Below, piece by piece: positions 18,683 through 28,192 of a stretch of 64,000 bases of DNA. This DNA comes from Variovorax davisae (GTDB lineage: Bacteria > Pseudomonadota > Gammaproteobacteria > Burkholderiales > Burkholderiaceae_C). The notes under the pieces are model-generated. The model saw only the letters and a list, made by a program, of their open reading frames with translations, was not told where the DNA came from and made no database searches. Within the stretch, counting starts at the first letter, position 1; each line of letters opens with the position of its first letter. A program made the translations under genes and the position numbers. The stretch lies in the NCBI RefSeq assembly GCF_030316845.1, contig NZ_JASZYS010000001.1, positions 372,001 to 436,000 of the forward strand, written 5' to 3'.

Positions 18683-19492
18683 TTACGGCCACGCCGGATG
18701 GCGATCGATGGCCTCCACGACCGGTGCGGCGGCCGGCAATGCGGGCGTGAAGGCACCGAATCGGCGGAACTCCCGCGTCATGTGGGCCTGGTCCGAATAC
18801 CCGGTATCGGCAGCCAGGTCTCCAAGGCTGGGCATCGTCCCCGCCTGGAGCCGGGCCATGGCACGCTGGAAGCGCAGGATGCCCCAGAGGGTGCGCAGCG
18901 ACAGGCCGACATGATTGTTCACCCCGCGACGCAGCGTGCGCTCCGAGGTGCCGGTCCGGGCGCCCAGGGCGCTGATCGGCACGCCCCGCCGCAACAGCGC
19001 CACGGCTTCCAGGACGCTCGCATGCCCCGCGGCCGGCGAGGCGCGGGCGCTCACCGTGCGGGCGGCGTCCATCAGCGCGCGCTGCAACTCGTCCAGGCTG
19101 CCCGAGTGCAGCATCGATTGCGCGACCGGGCCGATCAGCGCCTCGGCGGCGCGCCCGACGACCACACGGTTGCGCATCGAGGCCGCTTCGAGGCCCAGGC
19201 ACGCGCTCCCCCATCCGATGTGGAATCGCACGCCCAGGGTCACGGAACCCGCAGGGGCGACAACGAAACCGGGCCGGTCGGCGGGGCCTGCGACTGCGAG
19301 CTGAACCCTGGAGATCCGTCCGGAGGCGGTCAGGGTGCCACGCGCCACCAGATCGATCCGTCCATCGGGCAGCACGAGCTGCCGATGGACCATCTTGGCG
19401 CGGTAGCGCCACAACGCTTCGATGCGTTCCGCCGGCAGATGGTCGAGCGGCAGTTCCTCATAGGGCATGGAACTGGCGTGATTGTGGTGCAT
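18683..19492 (-). CDS. AraC-family transcriptional regulator
   Basis: The 269-residue protein has an N-terminal ligand or partner domain of about 150 residues and a C-terminal two-HTH AraC domain. The recognisable HTH parts are GVPISALGARTGTSERTLRRGVNNHVGLSLRTL and SLGDLAADTGYSDQAHMTREFRRFGAFTPA. The N-terminal part (DLVARGTLTASGR and HIGWGSACLGLEA) resembles the DUF6597-type domain found with such regulators. An alternative ATG at 19468 would remove nine His/Asn-rich residues. The likely target is the PaiB gene downstream; this is inference from position. Confidence 0.85.
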   Translation of the reverse strand: MHHNHASSMPYEELPLDHLPAERIEALWRYRAKMVHRQLVLPDGRIDLVARGTLTASGRISRVQLAVAGPADRPGFVVAPAGSVTLGVRFHIGWGSACLGLEAASMRNRVVVGRAAEALIGPVAQSMLHSGSLDELQRALMDAARTVSARASPAAGHASVLEAVALLRRGVPISALGARTGTSERTLRRGVNNHVGLSLRTLWGILRFQRAMARLQAGTMPSLGDLAADTGYSDQAHMTREFRRFGAFTPALPAAAPVVEAIDRHPAWP

Positions 19493-19528
19493 CGCGCGCC
19501 ATGATAGGCAACCGCACTCGCCGAGCTT

Positions 19529-20431
19529 TCAGCCTTCGGGCCCCGGCGGCAGCAGGACATCGCGCTGCGACTCCACCGTCTCGCGCAGGAAATCCCACAC
19601 CGCCTTCATCCGCGCCAGGTGCCGCGTCTCCGCCGGCACCGACATCCAGAAGGTGCGCGTGAAGTTGGCTTCATGGGGCAGCACCCGCCGCAGCGACTTG
19701 TCCCGCTCGGCGATGAAGGCCGGCAGCACCGCGATGCCGGCGCCGGCCGCCGTGGCCTGGTGCTGCGCCAGGATGCTGGTGCTGCGCAGCGCGAAGGAAT
19801 CGGGCTTGTACAGCTCGTCGAGGTACTGCAGTTCCTTGCTGAACAGCAGGTCGTCGACGTAGCTGACGAAGGTGTGGCCGCGCAGGTCGTCGCGGCTGCG
19901 GATCGCGGCGTGGTTCGCCAGGTAGGCCTTCGAGGCATAGAGCCGCAGGACGTAGTCGCTGAGCTTGGTCACGACCACCGGGCCGCGGGCCGGCCGTTCG
20001 AGCGAGATCACGATGTCGGCCTCGCGCCGCGACAGGTGCACCAGCCGCGGCATCGCGAGCAGGTCGATCACCAGCTTCGGATGCGCCTGCGCGAACAGCG
20101 CCAGCTGCGGCGCCAGCACGACCGTGCCGAAGCCCTCGGTGGCACCGATCCGCACCAGGCCCGACAGGCCTTCCTGCGATGCCGGAGCCGAACGCTCGAC
20201 GGTATGGAAGGCGGCCTCCATCGCCTCGACCTGCGGCTGCAGCCGGCGGCCGGCCTCGGTCAGGCGGTGGCCATCGGCCTCGCGCGAGAAGAGGGCGCTG
20301 CCGACCTGCTTCTCGAGCGACTGGATGCGGCGCGCCACCGTCGTGTGGTCGACCGCCAGCCGCCGGGCCGCGCCGACCAAGGTGCCGGTGCGCGAGAGTT
20401 CGAGAAAGAAGCGCAGGTTGTCCCAGTCCAT
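19529..20431 (-). CDS. LysR-family regulator divergent from the valine/isobutyrate operon
   Basis: The protein has 300 residues from the ATG at 20431; the frame also offers a TTG nine bases upstream. The N-terminal HTH (WDNLRFFLELSRTGTLVGAA, then LAVDHTTVARRIQSLEKQVG) is followed by a LysR effector domain (GLVRIGATEGFGTVVLAPQL, LVHLSRREADIVISLERP and AAGAGIAVLPAFIAERD). It is transcribed away from mmsA with 107 bp between starts, and a perfect palindrome lies directly upstream of its start codon. It probably controls the valine degradation genes and itself. Confidence 0.92.
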   Translation of the reverse strand: MDWDNLRFFLELSRTGTLVGAARRLAVDHTTVARRIQSLEKQVGSALFSREADGHRLTEAGRRLQPQVEAMEAAFHTVERSAPASQEGLSGLVRIGATEGFGTVVLAPQLALFAQAHPKLVIDLLAMPRLVHLSRREADIVISLERPARGPVVVTKLSDYVLRLYASKAYLANHAAIRSRDDLRGHTFVSYVDDLLFSKELQYLDELYKPDSFALRSTSILAQHQATAAGAGIAVLPAFIAERDKSLRRVLPHEANFTRTFWMSVPAETRHLARMKAVWDFLRETVESQRDVLLPPGPEG

Positions 20432-20451
20432 GATCTGCAATTATGCAGATC
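20432..20451. promoter_or_regulatory. Perfect palindrome, probable LysR operator
   Basis: GATCTGCA ATTA TGCAGATC has two perfect 8-bp arms around a 4-bp centre and begins one base upstream of the regulator's start codon. It contains the T-N11-A layout typical of LysR recognition sites. Its position would allow repression of the regulator's own gene, with activation of mmsA from the opposite side. Confidence 0.6.
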
Positions 20452-20470
20452 GAAGGTGCATATTTGTCTA

Positions 20471-20499
20471 TTGCCATCGCAAAAGTGCAAAGCTAGCAT
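20471..20499 (+). promoter_or_regulatory. Candidate promoter of the mmsA operon
   Basis: TTGCCA (20471-20476) and TAGCAT (20494-20499) are 17 bp apart and lie 20-47 bp downstream of the palindrome, on the mmsA side. The placement fits a LysR-activated promoter. The match to consensus is fair, not strong. Confidence 0.4.
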
Positions 20500-20538
20500 C
20501 GGCCGTTGACGACCCCCATTCCAAGGAGACACATACAC

Positions 20539-22059
20539 ATGGACGCCACCACCACCCCCGCGACGCAAGTCGCCACCGTCAAGCTGCTGATCGGCGGCAA
20601 GTTCGTCGATTCGAAGACCACCGAGTGGCGCGACATCGTCAACCCGGCCACGCAGGCCGTGCTGGCCAAGGTGCCGTTCGCGACGCCGGCCGAGGTCGAT
20701 GCCGCCGTCGCCTCCGCCAAGGAGGCCTTCAAGACCTGGCGCAAGACGCCGATCGGCGCCCGGGCCCGCATCTTCCTCAAGTACCAGCAGCTGATCCGCG
20801 AGAACATGGCCGAGCTGGCCGCGATCCTCACGGCCGAACAGGGCAAGACGCTGCCGGACGCCGAAGGCGACGTGTTCCGCGGCCTCGAGGTGGTCGAGCA
20901 TGCGGCCGCCATCGGCAACCTGCAGCTGGGCGAGATGGCCAACAACGTCGCCAACGGCGTCGACACCTACACGCTGATGCAGCCGCTGGGCGTCTGCGCC
21001 GGCATCACGCCCTTCAACTTCCCGGCGATGATCCCGCTGTGGATGTTCCCGATGGCGATCGTCACCGGCAACACCTTCGTGCTGAAGCCCTCGGAGCAGG
21101 ACCCGATGGTCACGATGCGCCTGTGCGAACTGGCGCTCGAAGCCGGCATCCCGGCCGGCGTGCTCAACGTGGTGCACGGCGGCGAGCAGGTGGTGAATGC
21201 GATCTGCGACCACCAGGACATCAAGGCGATCTCCTTCGTCGGCTCGACCAAGGTCGGCACCCATGTCTACAACCGCGCCACGCTGGCCGGCAAGCGCGTG
21301 CAATGCATGATGGGCGCGAAGAACCACGCGATCGTGATGCCCGACGCCAACAAGGAGCAGACGCTCAACGCGCTGGCCGGCGCGAGCTTCGGTGCCGCCG
21401 GCCAGCGCTGCATGGCGGTGTCGGTGGCGGTGCTGGTGGGCGACGCGCAAAAGTGGGTGCCGGACCTGGTCGAAAAGGCCAAGTCCCTGAAGATCGGCGC
21501 CGGTACCGAGAAGGGGGTCGACGTCGGCCCGCTGGTCTCCTGCGCGGCTTACGACCGGGTCAACGGCCTGATCGAGCGCGGCGTGGCCGACGGCGCGACC
21601 CTGGCACTCGATGGCCGCAAGCCCGCCGTGCCCGGCTACGAGAAGGGCAACTTCGTCGGCCCGACCGTGTTCGCCGACGTCAAGCCCGGCATGACCATCT
21701 ACGAGCAGGAAATCTTCGGCCCGGTGCTGTGCCTGGCCAATGCCGAGAGCATCGACGAGGCGATCGAGATGATCAACGCCAACCCGAACGGCAACGGCAC
21801 CGCGATCTTCACGCAGTCGGGCGCCGCGGCGCGCCGCTTCCAGGAAGACATCGACGTCGGCCAGGTCGGCATCAACGTGCCGATCCCGGTGCCGGTGCCG
21901 ATGTTCTCGTTCACGGGCTCGCGCGCTTCCAAGCTCGGCGACCTGGGTCCGTATGGCAAGCAGGTGATCCTGTTCTACACGCAGACCAAGACGGTGACGT
22001 CGCGCTGGTTCGACGACAGCACGGCGCACGGTCTCAACACCACGATCAGCCTCAAGTAA
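20539..22059 (+). CDS. mmsA: Methylmalonate-semialdehyde dehydrogenase (CoA-acylating)
   Basis: The 506-residue enzyme oxidises methylmalonate semialdehyde (from valine) to propionyl-CoA with NAD and CoA. The ALDH motifs present are [50 protein letters not shown] and the catalytic Cys291 in [11 protein letters not shown]. The N-terminus [13 protein letters not shown] and the C-terminal [20 protein letters not shown] are characteristic of the MMSDH subgroup. An AAGGAG ribosome site precedes the ATG at 20539. First gene of a tightly packed four-gene operon. Confidence 0.95.
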   Translation: MDATTTPATQVATVKLLIGGKFVDSKTTEWRDIVNPATQAVLAKVPFATPAEVDAAVASAKEAFKTWRKTPIGARARIFLKYQQLIRENMAELAAILTAEQGKTLPDAEGDVFRGLEVVEHAAAIGNLQLGEMANNVANGVDTYTLMQPLGVCAGITPFNFPAMIPLWMFPMAIVTGNTFVLKPSEQDPMVTMRLCELALEAGIPAGVLNVVHGGEQVVNAICDHQDIKAISFVGSTKVGTHVYNRATLAGKRVQCMMGAKNHAIVMPDANKEQTLNALAGASFGAAGQRCMAVSVAVLVGDAQKWVPDLVEKAKSLKIGAGTEKGVDVGPLVSCAAYDRVNGLIERGVADGATLALDGRKPAVPGYEKGNFVGPTVFADVKPGMTIYEQEIFGPVLCLANAESIDEAIEMINANPNGNGTAIFTQSGAAARRFQEDIDVGQVGINVPIPVPVPMFSFTGSRASKLGDLGPYGKQVILFYTQTKTVTSRWFDDSTAHGLNTTISLK

Positions 22060-22069
22060 GCTCGTCCGC

Positions 22070-23224
22070 ATGGACTTCGAGCTGACCGAGGAGCAGCGCG
22101 CCTTCGCGCAGACCGCGCGCGACTTCGCACTGAACGAATTCGCGCCGCATGCGGCGCGCTGGGACGCCGAGGCGATCTTCCCGAAGGAAGCCATCGCCAA
22201 GGCCGGCGAGCTCGGCTTCTGCGGGCTCTATGCGCCGGAAAGCATCGACGGCCTGGCCCTGCCGCGCCTCGATGCGACGCTGGTGTTCGAGGAGATGGCC
22301 GCGGTCGATCCCTCGACCACCGCCTTCATCACGATCCACAACATGGCGACCTGGATGCTCGGCACCTGGGGCGGCCCGGCGGTGCGCGAGCGCTGGGGTG
22401 CGGACCTCACCAGCGGGCGCAAGCTGGCCTCGTACTGCCTGACCGAGCCCGGCGCCGGCTCGGACGCCGCATCGCTCAAGACCCGCGCCGAGTTGCAGGG
22501 GGGCGAGTACGTCATCAACGGCGGCAAGGCCTTCATCTCGGGCGCCGGGTCGACCGACGTGCTGGTGCTGATGGCGCGCACCGGCGGTGGCGGGGCGGGT
22601 GGCATCTCGGCGCTGGCAGTGCCGGCCGATGCGCCCGGCATCCGCTACGGCAAGAAGGAGCACAAGATGGGCTGGAACAGCCAGCCTACGCGCACCATCG
22701 ACTTCGACAACGTGCGGGTGCCGGCCGAGAACCTGCTGGGCAGCGAGGGCGAGGGCTTCCGCATCGCGATGAAGGGGCTGGATGGCGGCCGGATCAACAT
22801 CGCGACCTGCTCGGTCGGCGCCGCGCAGGGTGCGCTCGACGCGGCCCGGCGCTACCTGCACGAGCGCCAGCAGTTCGGCAAGCCGCTGGCGAGTTTCCAG
22901 GCGCTGCAGTTCAAGCTCGCCGACATGGCGACCGAACTCGTGGCAGCTCGCCAGATGGTGCGGCTGGCGGCGAGCAAGCTCGACGCCGGCCATGCCGATG
23001 CGAGCACCTATTGCGCGATGGCGAAGCGCTTCGCGACCGATGCCGGCTTCAACGTCTGCAACGAGGCGCTGCAGCTGCACGGCGGCTACGGCTACCTGAG
23101 CGAATTCCCGCTGGAGCGGCTGGTGCGCGACGCGCGCGTGCACCAGATCCTCGAAGGCACCAATGAAATCATGCGCGTGATCGTCGCGCGCAAACTTCTC
23201 GAAGGCGATTGCGATATCCGATGA
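22070..23224 (+). CDS. Acyl-CoA dehydrogenase, probably isobutyryl-CoA dehydrogenase
   Basis: The 384-residue FAD enzyme has the acyl-CoA dehydrogenase signatures CLTEPGAGSDAASLKTRA and QFGKPLASFQALQFKLADM. The C-terminal LQLHGGYGYLSEFPLERLVRDARVHQI is followed by EGTNEIMR, which carries the catalytic Glu. It lies 10 bp after mmsA and overlaps the next gene by 4 bp. That context points to isobutyryl-CoA oxidation to methacrylyl-CoA in valine breakdown. Short-branched-chain specificity is inferred from the operon, not from a specificity residue. Confidence 0.92.
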   Translation: MDFELTEEQRAFAQTARDFALNEFAPHAARWDAEAIFPKEAIAKAGELGFCGLYAPESIDGLALPRLDATLVFEEMAAVDPSTTAFITIHNMATWMLGTWGGPAVRERWGADLTSGRKLASYCLTEPGAGSDAASLKTRAELQGGEYVINGGKAFISGAGSTDVLVLMARTGGGGAGGISALAVPADAPGIRYGKKEHKMGWNSQPTRTIDFDNVRVPAENLLGSEGEGFRIAMKGLDGGRINIATCSVGAAQGALDAARRYLHERQQFGKPLASFQALQFKLADMATELVAARQMVRLAASKLDAGHADASTYCAMAKRFATDAGFNVCNEALQLHGGYGYLSEFPLERLVRDARVHQILEGTNEIMRVIVARKLLEGDCDIR

Positions 23225-24336
23225 CCGACTCCGTCATTCTCTTCAACGAAATCAAGACCGCCGACGGCCAGCGCTTCGGCGTTGCCACGCTCAATGCGCC
23301 GGCCTCGCTCAATTCCCTGTCGGTCGCGATGGTGCGGCTGCTGACACCGAAGCTGCGCGAGTGGGCGGCGGACGCGGGCATCGTCGGCGTGCTGCTCGAT
23401 GCGGCGGGCGAGAAGGCCTTCTGCGCCGGCGGCGACCTGCGCCAGCTCTACCAGACGCTGCGCGACTGCGGCCCTGACCGCAACGAATATGCCGAGCGCT
23501 TCTTCGGCGAAGAGTACGAACTTGATTACCTCATCCACACCTTTCCCAAGCCCTTCCTGTGCTGGGGCCACGGCATCGTGATGGGCGGCGGCGTCGGCCT
23601 GATGGCGGGCTGCTCGCACCGGGTGGTCACGGCACAGAGCCGGGTCGCGATGCCCGAGATCAACATCGGCCTCTACCCGGACGTCGGCGGCAGCTGGTTC
23701 CTGCGCCGCATGCCGGGGCGGGTGGGGCTGTTCCTGGCCCTGACGGCGGCGCCGCTGAATGCCGCGGACGCGATCTTCTGCGGCCTGGCCGACCTGCTGG
23801 TGCCGCACGAGAACAAGGCGCAGGTCCTGTCCTCGATCGCTGCGACCGCATGGCGGTCCCAGGCGCAGGCCGATCGCGCCACGCTGTCCCGCCTGCTGGC
23901 GCAGGCCGGCGAAGGCGCCGCACCGCCGCCTTCGAAGCTGCGCGAGCACTTCGACACCATCAACGCGCTGATGGCCGGCGACGACCTGCTCGACATCGCG
24001 AAGCGCCTGCGCAGCCTGCAGCACGAAGACCCGTGGCTGCAGACCGCCGCCAAGACCTTCGCCAAGGGCGCGCCGAGTTCGGCCGCGCTGAGCTTCGCGC
24101 TCTGGCAGCGCGTGCACCGCATGTCGCTGGCCGAGGTGTTCCGGCTCGAGTACTGGGCCTCGCTGGGCTTCTGCGCCCACAAGGATTTTGCCGAGGGCAT
24201 CCGCGCGGTGCTGGTCGACAAGGACCGCAATCCGAGCTGGAGCCCGGCCACCCTCGAGGAGATCACGCCGGCCTTCATCGAAGACCATCTGCGCCCGCGC
24301 GGCGAGATGGCGCCCGAACTGGTGTCGCTCAGCTGA
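23221..24336 (+). CDS. 3-hydroxyisobutyryl-CoA hydrolase (enoyl-CoA hydratase/isomerase family)
   Basis: This 371-residue crotonase-fold protein has the HIBCH-type motif GIVMGGGVGLMAGCSHRVVT, followed by AMPEINIGLYPDVGGSWFL, with the catalytic Glu and Asp in PEINIGLYPD. It opens with LNAPASLNSLSVAMVRLL and KAFCAGGDLRQLYQ. Length (about 370) fits hydrolases rather than the shorter hydratases. The ATG at 23221 overlaps the dehydrogenase stop (ATGA), so the two are co-translated. It hydrolyses 3-hydroxyisobutyryl-CoA to free 3-hydroxyisobutyrate for MmsB. Confidence 0.92.
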   Translation: MTDSVILFNEIKTADGQRFGVATLNAPASLNSLSVAMVRLLTPKLREWAADAGIVGVLLDAAGEKAFCAGGDLRQLYQTLRDCGPDRNEYAERFFGEEYELDYLIHTFPKPFLCWGHGIVMGGGVGLMAGCSHRVVTAQSRVAMPEINIGLYPDVGGSWFLRRMPGRVGLFLALTAAPLNAADAIFCGLADLLVPHENKAQVLSSIAATAWRSQAQADRATLSRLLAQAGEGAAPPPSKLREHFDTINALMAGDDLLDIAKRLRSLQHEDPWLQTAAKTFAKGAPSSAALSFALWQRVHRMSLAEVFRLEYWASLGFCAHKDFAEGIRAVLVDKDRNPSWSPATLEEITPAFIEDHLRPRGEMAPELVSLS

Positions 24337-24376
24337 GCGGGCCGCACGCATCCCCACAAGAACGGAGACACACGAC

Positions 24377-25267
24377 ATGAAGATCGCATTCATCGGCCTG
24401 GGCAACATGGGCGGGCCCATGGCCCTCAACCTGCTGAAGGCCGGCCACACGCTGAGCGCCTTCGACCTCTCGGCCGACGCCTGCAGGAAGTTCGCGGCCG
24501 AAGGCTTGGCCATCGCCGCCTCGGCGGCCGAGACCGTGGCCGGCGCCGAGGTCGTGATCAGCATGCTGCCGGCCAGCGCGCATGTCGAAGGGCTCTACCT
24601 GGGCAGCGACGGCCTGCTCGGGAAGATCGCACCGGGCGCGCTGGTGATCGACAGCAGCACCATCGCGGCCGCGACCTCGCGCAAGGTGGCCGAGGCCGGC
24701 GCCAAGCGCGGCATCGCGGTGATCGACGCGCCGGTGTCGGGCGGCACCGGCGGCGCCATCGCAGGCACGCTGACCTTCATGGTCGGCGGCGCCGAAGCCG
24801 ACCTCGAGCGTGCCCGTCCGGTGCTCGAGAAGATGGGGGCCAACATCTTCCACGCCGGCGCCGCGGGTGCCGGCCAGACCGCCAAGATCTGCAACAACAT
24901 GCTGCTCGGCATCCTGATGATCGGCACCTCGGAGGCGATCGCGCTGGGCGTGGCCAACGGCCTCGATCCCAAGGTGCTGTCCGAGATCATGCGGCGTTCT
25001 TCGGGCGGCAACTGGGCGCTCGAGAAGTACAACCCGCTGCCTGGCGTGATGGAAAACGCGCCGGCCTCCAAGGGCTATGCGGGCGGCTTCGGCACCGACC
25101 TGATGCTGAAGGACCTGGGCCTGGCGCAGGAGAACGCGGCCGCAGTGCGCGCCTCGACCCCGCTCGGCGGCCTGGCGCGCAACCTGTATGCCGCGCACAG
25201 CCTGGGCGGCCATGGCGCGCTCGATTTCTCGAGCGTGATCAAGCTGGTGCAGGCCAAGGCGGCCTGA
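24377..25267 (+). CDS. mmsB: 3-hydroxyisobutyrate dehydrogenase
   Basis: The 296-residue NAD-dependent enzyme oxidises 3-hydroxyisobutyrate to methylmalonate semialdehyde, the substrate of MmsA. The N-terminal nucleotide-binding GLGNMGGPMALNLLKAGH is followed by the substrate segment DAPVSGGTGGAIAGTLTFMVGG and the catalytic Lys in GAGQTAKICNNMLL. The late segment KYNPLPGVMENAPASKGYAG is diagnostic for HIBADH. The ribosome site ACGGAGA precedes the ATG. Last gene of the valine operon; it closes the route isobutyryl-CoA to propionyl-CoA. Confidence 0.94.
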   Translation: MKIAFIGLGNMGGPMALNLLKAGHTLSAFDLSADACRKFAAEGLAIAASAAETVAGAEVVISMLPASAHVEGLYLGSDGLLGKIAPGALVIDSSTIAAATSRKVAEAGAKRGIAVIDAPVSGGTGGAIAGTLTFMVGGAEADLERARPVLEKMGANIFHAGAAGAGQTAKICNNMLLGILMIGTSEAIALGVANGLDPKVLSEIMRRSSGGNWALEKYNPLPGVMENAPASKGYAGGFGTDLMLKDLGLAQENAAAVRASTPLGGLARNLYAAHSLGGHGALDFSSVIKLVQAKAA

Positions 25268-25288
25268 TCCAGAGGCAGCCCCGCCGCC

Positions 25289-25981
25289 TCAGGTCCCCAG
25301 CATCGGATTGCGCCGCGCCTCGTCGCGGCGCCGGTCCGCCCGCACCTCGTTGCAGCGCGGATGGCGTGTGTAGGCCGCCTGGTCGCAGTGCGCGGCTTCG
25401 CAGCGGGCGGCGGAGAAGAAGTTGAGGTTCTGGCAGCCCTGGCGCGGGTCGAGGGCGGCCGCGCGCGCCGGTGCGGCCGGCGCCGGCCGGCGTTCGACCG
25501 CCGCCGGCGTGGCGGGTGGCGGCGCTGGCGCGGCGGCGACGCCCGATGGCGGCACGGGCGGCTGCTGTTCGGTCACTTCCGCTTCGCCCGCGCCCAGCGA
25601 CGAGCCGAGCGGTATCGGCACGGGCGCCGGCTCCGCCAGCCTGGGCGCCTCGGCGGCCTGCGCCGGCGGCGCGACCGCCACCGGCGCCGGGCGGCTGGCG
25701 GGCGCGGGGACCTTGCGCGTCACGTAGCCGAACCAGCCGCCGAATCCGACCGCCACCGCGAGCATGAGCGCCCCCAGCCCGAGCCAGAATTCGCGCGGCG
25801 CGTTCTGCCCGGCGAGGCCGGACGGATGCCCCGCGGCCGCGTCGGCCGGCCGCTGCGCGCGCAGGCCGTCCAGCAGCGAAGGCCCGGTGGCGGCGAAGCC
25901 GGGCAGCTTGCGGGCGCAGCCGTGGCAAAACTTCGCGGCCTCGCGGTTCTCGGTTTGACAGGCGGCGCAGATCACCGGCAT
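25289..25981 (-). CDS. Zinc-ribbon membrane protein of unknown function
   Basis: The 230-residue protein starts with a zinc-ribbon (CAACQTENREAAKFCHGC, two CxxC pairs). One membrane helix follows (FWLGLGALMLAVAVGFGGWF at about 65-84), then a long Pro/Ala-rich linker. The C-terminal domain has four Cys (ARQGC-type GCQNLNFFSAARCEAAHCDQAAYTRHPRC) that probably form disulfides in the periplasm. No enzyme motif is visible. The start at 25981 is set by the zinc ribbon. It may sense or scaffold; function unknown. Confidence 0.65.
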   Translation of the reverse strand: MPVICAACQTENREAAKFCHGCARKLPGFAATGPSLLDGLRAQRPADAAAGHPSGLAGQNAPREFWLGLGALMLAVAVGFGGWFGYVTRKVPAPASRPAPVAVAPPAQAAEAPRLAEPAPVPIPLGSSLGAGEAEVTEQQPPVPPSGVAAAPAPPPATPAAVERRPAPAAPARAAALDPRQGCQNLNFFSAARCEAAHCDQAAYTRHPRCNEVRADRRRDEARRNPMLGT

Positions 25982-26114
25982 CGGGACTCCTGGGGCAAGG
26001 GAACGCAAGCGTGCATTTTTCGGCCTGGTCGTCGCGCTGTCTGCCAGCCGCCGCCTACTTTTTCCGGTCGTAGACTTGCACGCCTGCCCCAAGTTCCCAG
26101 GCCGGACCCTCACC

Positions 26115-27851
26115 ATGCATCGATTCACTTCTTCCGTTTTCTCGGTCGGCCTCGCGCTGGCCGTCGCCACCCCGTGGGCCGCCGCCGACACCCTCAAGAA
26201 GCCCGAGCTCGACCGCCTGGCCGCGACCCAGCAGGCGGCGCCTTCGGCCAGCTTCCGCGCCTTCCTGGCGCAGGCTGCCAAGGCCGATCCCAGGCTCAAG
26301 CCGGCCATTGCGGCCTACGAGGCCAGGCGGCCGCTCGCCGGCGATGACCTGACCCAGGTCGCGCGCCTGCTGGGGCTCTACAACCGCCTGCACAACCAGA
26401 AGGCGGTGCTGTCGTCGCTGGAGGCGATGGTCGCGATCCCGACGGTGCGCGACGACAAGGTGCCGCCGCACGAGAGCCCGCAGATCATCGAGTTCGGCCG
26501 CCTGGTCGAACGCATGGCCAAGGACTTCGGACTGCAGTACCGCAACGTCGACAACCGGATCTTCGAGGTCAAGCTGCCGGGCCGGGGCGCCGACGAGTTC
26601 GGCATCCTGACCCATGCCGACGTCGTGCCCGTGGTGGCCGACGAGTGGGTGCTCGACGACGGCACGCGGCTCGACCCCTTCAAGATGACGCGCGTGGGCG
26701 ACACGCTCTACGGGCGCGGCACGATCGACGACAAGGGCTCGATCGCGGCGGTCCTGTATGCGATGAAGGCCGTGAAGGAAAGCGGCCTGCCGCTGGCCCG
26801 CACGATCCGCCTGATGATCGAGACCACCGAGGAAACCGGCGGCGACGGCATGAAGTACTACCGCGCGAAGACGCCGCTGCCCGACTACAACATCGTGCTC
26901 GACAGCAAGTACCCGGCCGTGGTCGCCGAGAAGGGCTCGGGCGCGCTCAAGGTCTTCTTCCCGGTCGAGGAGGCGGACGGCAGCAGCGCCGTGCGCACCG
27001 CCATCACCGCGATGGCGGGCGCCTCGTCGGCCAATGCGGTGCCGCAGACGGCGACCGCCACGCTGAAGGGGGGCGACCTGGCGCAGGTGGCGGCCCGGCT
27101 CGAATTCGTCAAGGGCCCGTTCATCCGCAAGTACGAGGGCCAGGGCGGCAAGTTCGGCATCGACATCGCGAAGGGCGCGGACAGCATCGAGGTCAAGGTC
27201 ACCGGCGTGTCGGCGCACGGCTCGCGGCCGGAGGAGGGCGTCAATCCGCTGCCGCGGCTCGCGCTCTTCCTGCAGGAGTCCGGCGTGGTGACGGCGGGCA
27301 ACCACTACACCAAGGCCGTCAGGTACCTGATCGACCTCTACGGCACCGGCTACCTCGGCGAGAAGATGGGCGTCGGCTACCAGGACGACTTCATGGGGCC
27401 GCTGACCCTGTCGCCCAACCTGATCCGCGAGAAGGACGGCAAGCTCGAAGTGACCACCAATGTGCGGATGCCGCGCGGCGGCACGCCCGAGCAGCTCACC
27501 GCCACGCTCAAGGCCAAGGTCGACGAGTGGGCCGCGGCGAGCCAGGCCCGGGTCGAGATCGACCATGCGCAGGGCGACTGGATGGCCCGCGACCCCAAGG
27601 GCGCCTGGCTGGCGACCTTGCTGAACATCTTCGGCGACACCACGGGCCTCGAAGCCAAGCCGGTGCCCACCGCGGGCAGCACCACCGCCAAGCTGATGCC
27701 CAACGCGATCAACTTCGGCCCGGCGATGCCCGGCAAGAAGTACACGGCGCACAACGCCAAGGAATACAAGGAGCTCGTCGACCTCGACGCCGACATGCAG
27801 ATGTTCACCGAGATGCTGGTGCGGATCGGGAACCTGAAGACGATGCAGTAG
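26115..27851 (+). CDS. M20-family metallopeptidase (secreted dipeptidase-like)
   Basis: This 578-residue zinc peptidase has a signal peptide (MHRFTSSVFSVGLALAVATP, then WAAADT) and an M20 catalytic core. The first metal His lies in FGILTHADVVPV, the bridging Asp in LYGRGTIDDKGSIAAVLYAM, and the catalytic Glu pair in ETTEETGGDG. The dimerisation lid contains the ligand segment GVSAHGSRPEEGVNPLPRL. The length is large for M20 but fits the PepV-like subset. It should act in the periplasm on small peptides. It is convergent with cbpM, 9 bp away. Confidence 0.9.
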   Translation: MHRFTSSVFSVGLALAVATPWAAADTLKKPELDRLAATQQAAPSASFRAFLAQAAKADPRLKPAIAAYEARRPLAGDDLTQVARLLGLYNRLHNQKAVLSSLEAMVAIPTVRDDKVPPHESPQIIEFGRLVERMAKDFGLQYRNVDNRIFEVKLPGRGADEFGILTHADVVPVVADEWVLDDGTRLDPFKMTRVGDTLYGRGTIDDKGSIAAVLYAMKAVKESGLPLARTIRLMIETTEETGGDGMKYYRAKTPLPDYNIVLDSKYPAVVAEKGSGALKVFFPVEEADGSSAVRTAITAMAGASSANAVPQTATATLKGGDLAQVAARLEFVKGPFIRKYEGQGGKFGIDIAKGADSIEVKVTGVSAHGSRPEEGVNPLPRLALFLQESGVVTAGNHYTKAVRYLIDLYGTGYLGEKMGVGYQDDFMGPLTLSPNLIREKDGKLEVTTNVRMPRGGTPEQLTATLKAKVDEWAAASQARVEIDHAQGDWMARDPKGAWLATLLNIFGDTTGLEAKPVPTAGSTTAKLMPNAINFGPAMPGKKYTAHNAKEYKELVDLDADMQMFTEMLVRIGNLKTMQ

Positions 27852-27860
27852 GCGGCGGCG

Positions 27861-28187
27861 TCAGATCTCGCGCTCCAGCCCCTGGGCGCGCAGCACGCCC
27901 TTCAGCCGCCGCACCTCGTGCTCGAGGTCGAGGATCAGCGCAGCCGCATCGAGCCCGACGCCGAAGTCGCGCTCCAGCCGTCGCGCCTCCAGCGCGCACT
28001 GCAGGTCCGCGCCATGGAAGCGCCAGTCATCCGGTTGCTCGGCGGGCGTGCGCGATTCGATGATCCCGACCTCGACCAGCTGGACCACCCAGTCGAGCTG
28101 CGCGCCGCAGGCATGCGCGAGTTCGCCGGCGGCCAGGGGGTGCGAGGCGCTCAGGGTGGTGGTCGTGATGGAGACGGAGGAAGTCAT
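27861..28187 (-). CDS. cbpM: Chaperone modulator CbpM
   Basis: The 108-residue protein has the CbpM fold: a MerR-like helix-turn-helix (LDWVVQLVEVGIIE, then DDWRFHGADLQCALEARRLERDF) and a C-terminal coiled coil (LDLEHEVRRLKGVLRAQG). It binds the J domain of CbpA and blocks its action. It is the gene directly downstream of cbpA with a 5-bp gap, the normal order. The start at 28187 agrees with this layout. Confidence 0.9.
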   Translation of the reverse strand: MTSSVSITTTTLSASHPLAAGELAHACGAQLDWVVQLVEVGIIESRTPAEQPDDWRFHGADLQCALEARRLERDFGVGLDAAALILDLEHEVRRLKGVLRAQGLEREI

Positions 28188-28192
28188 GGTCG

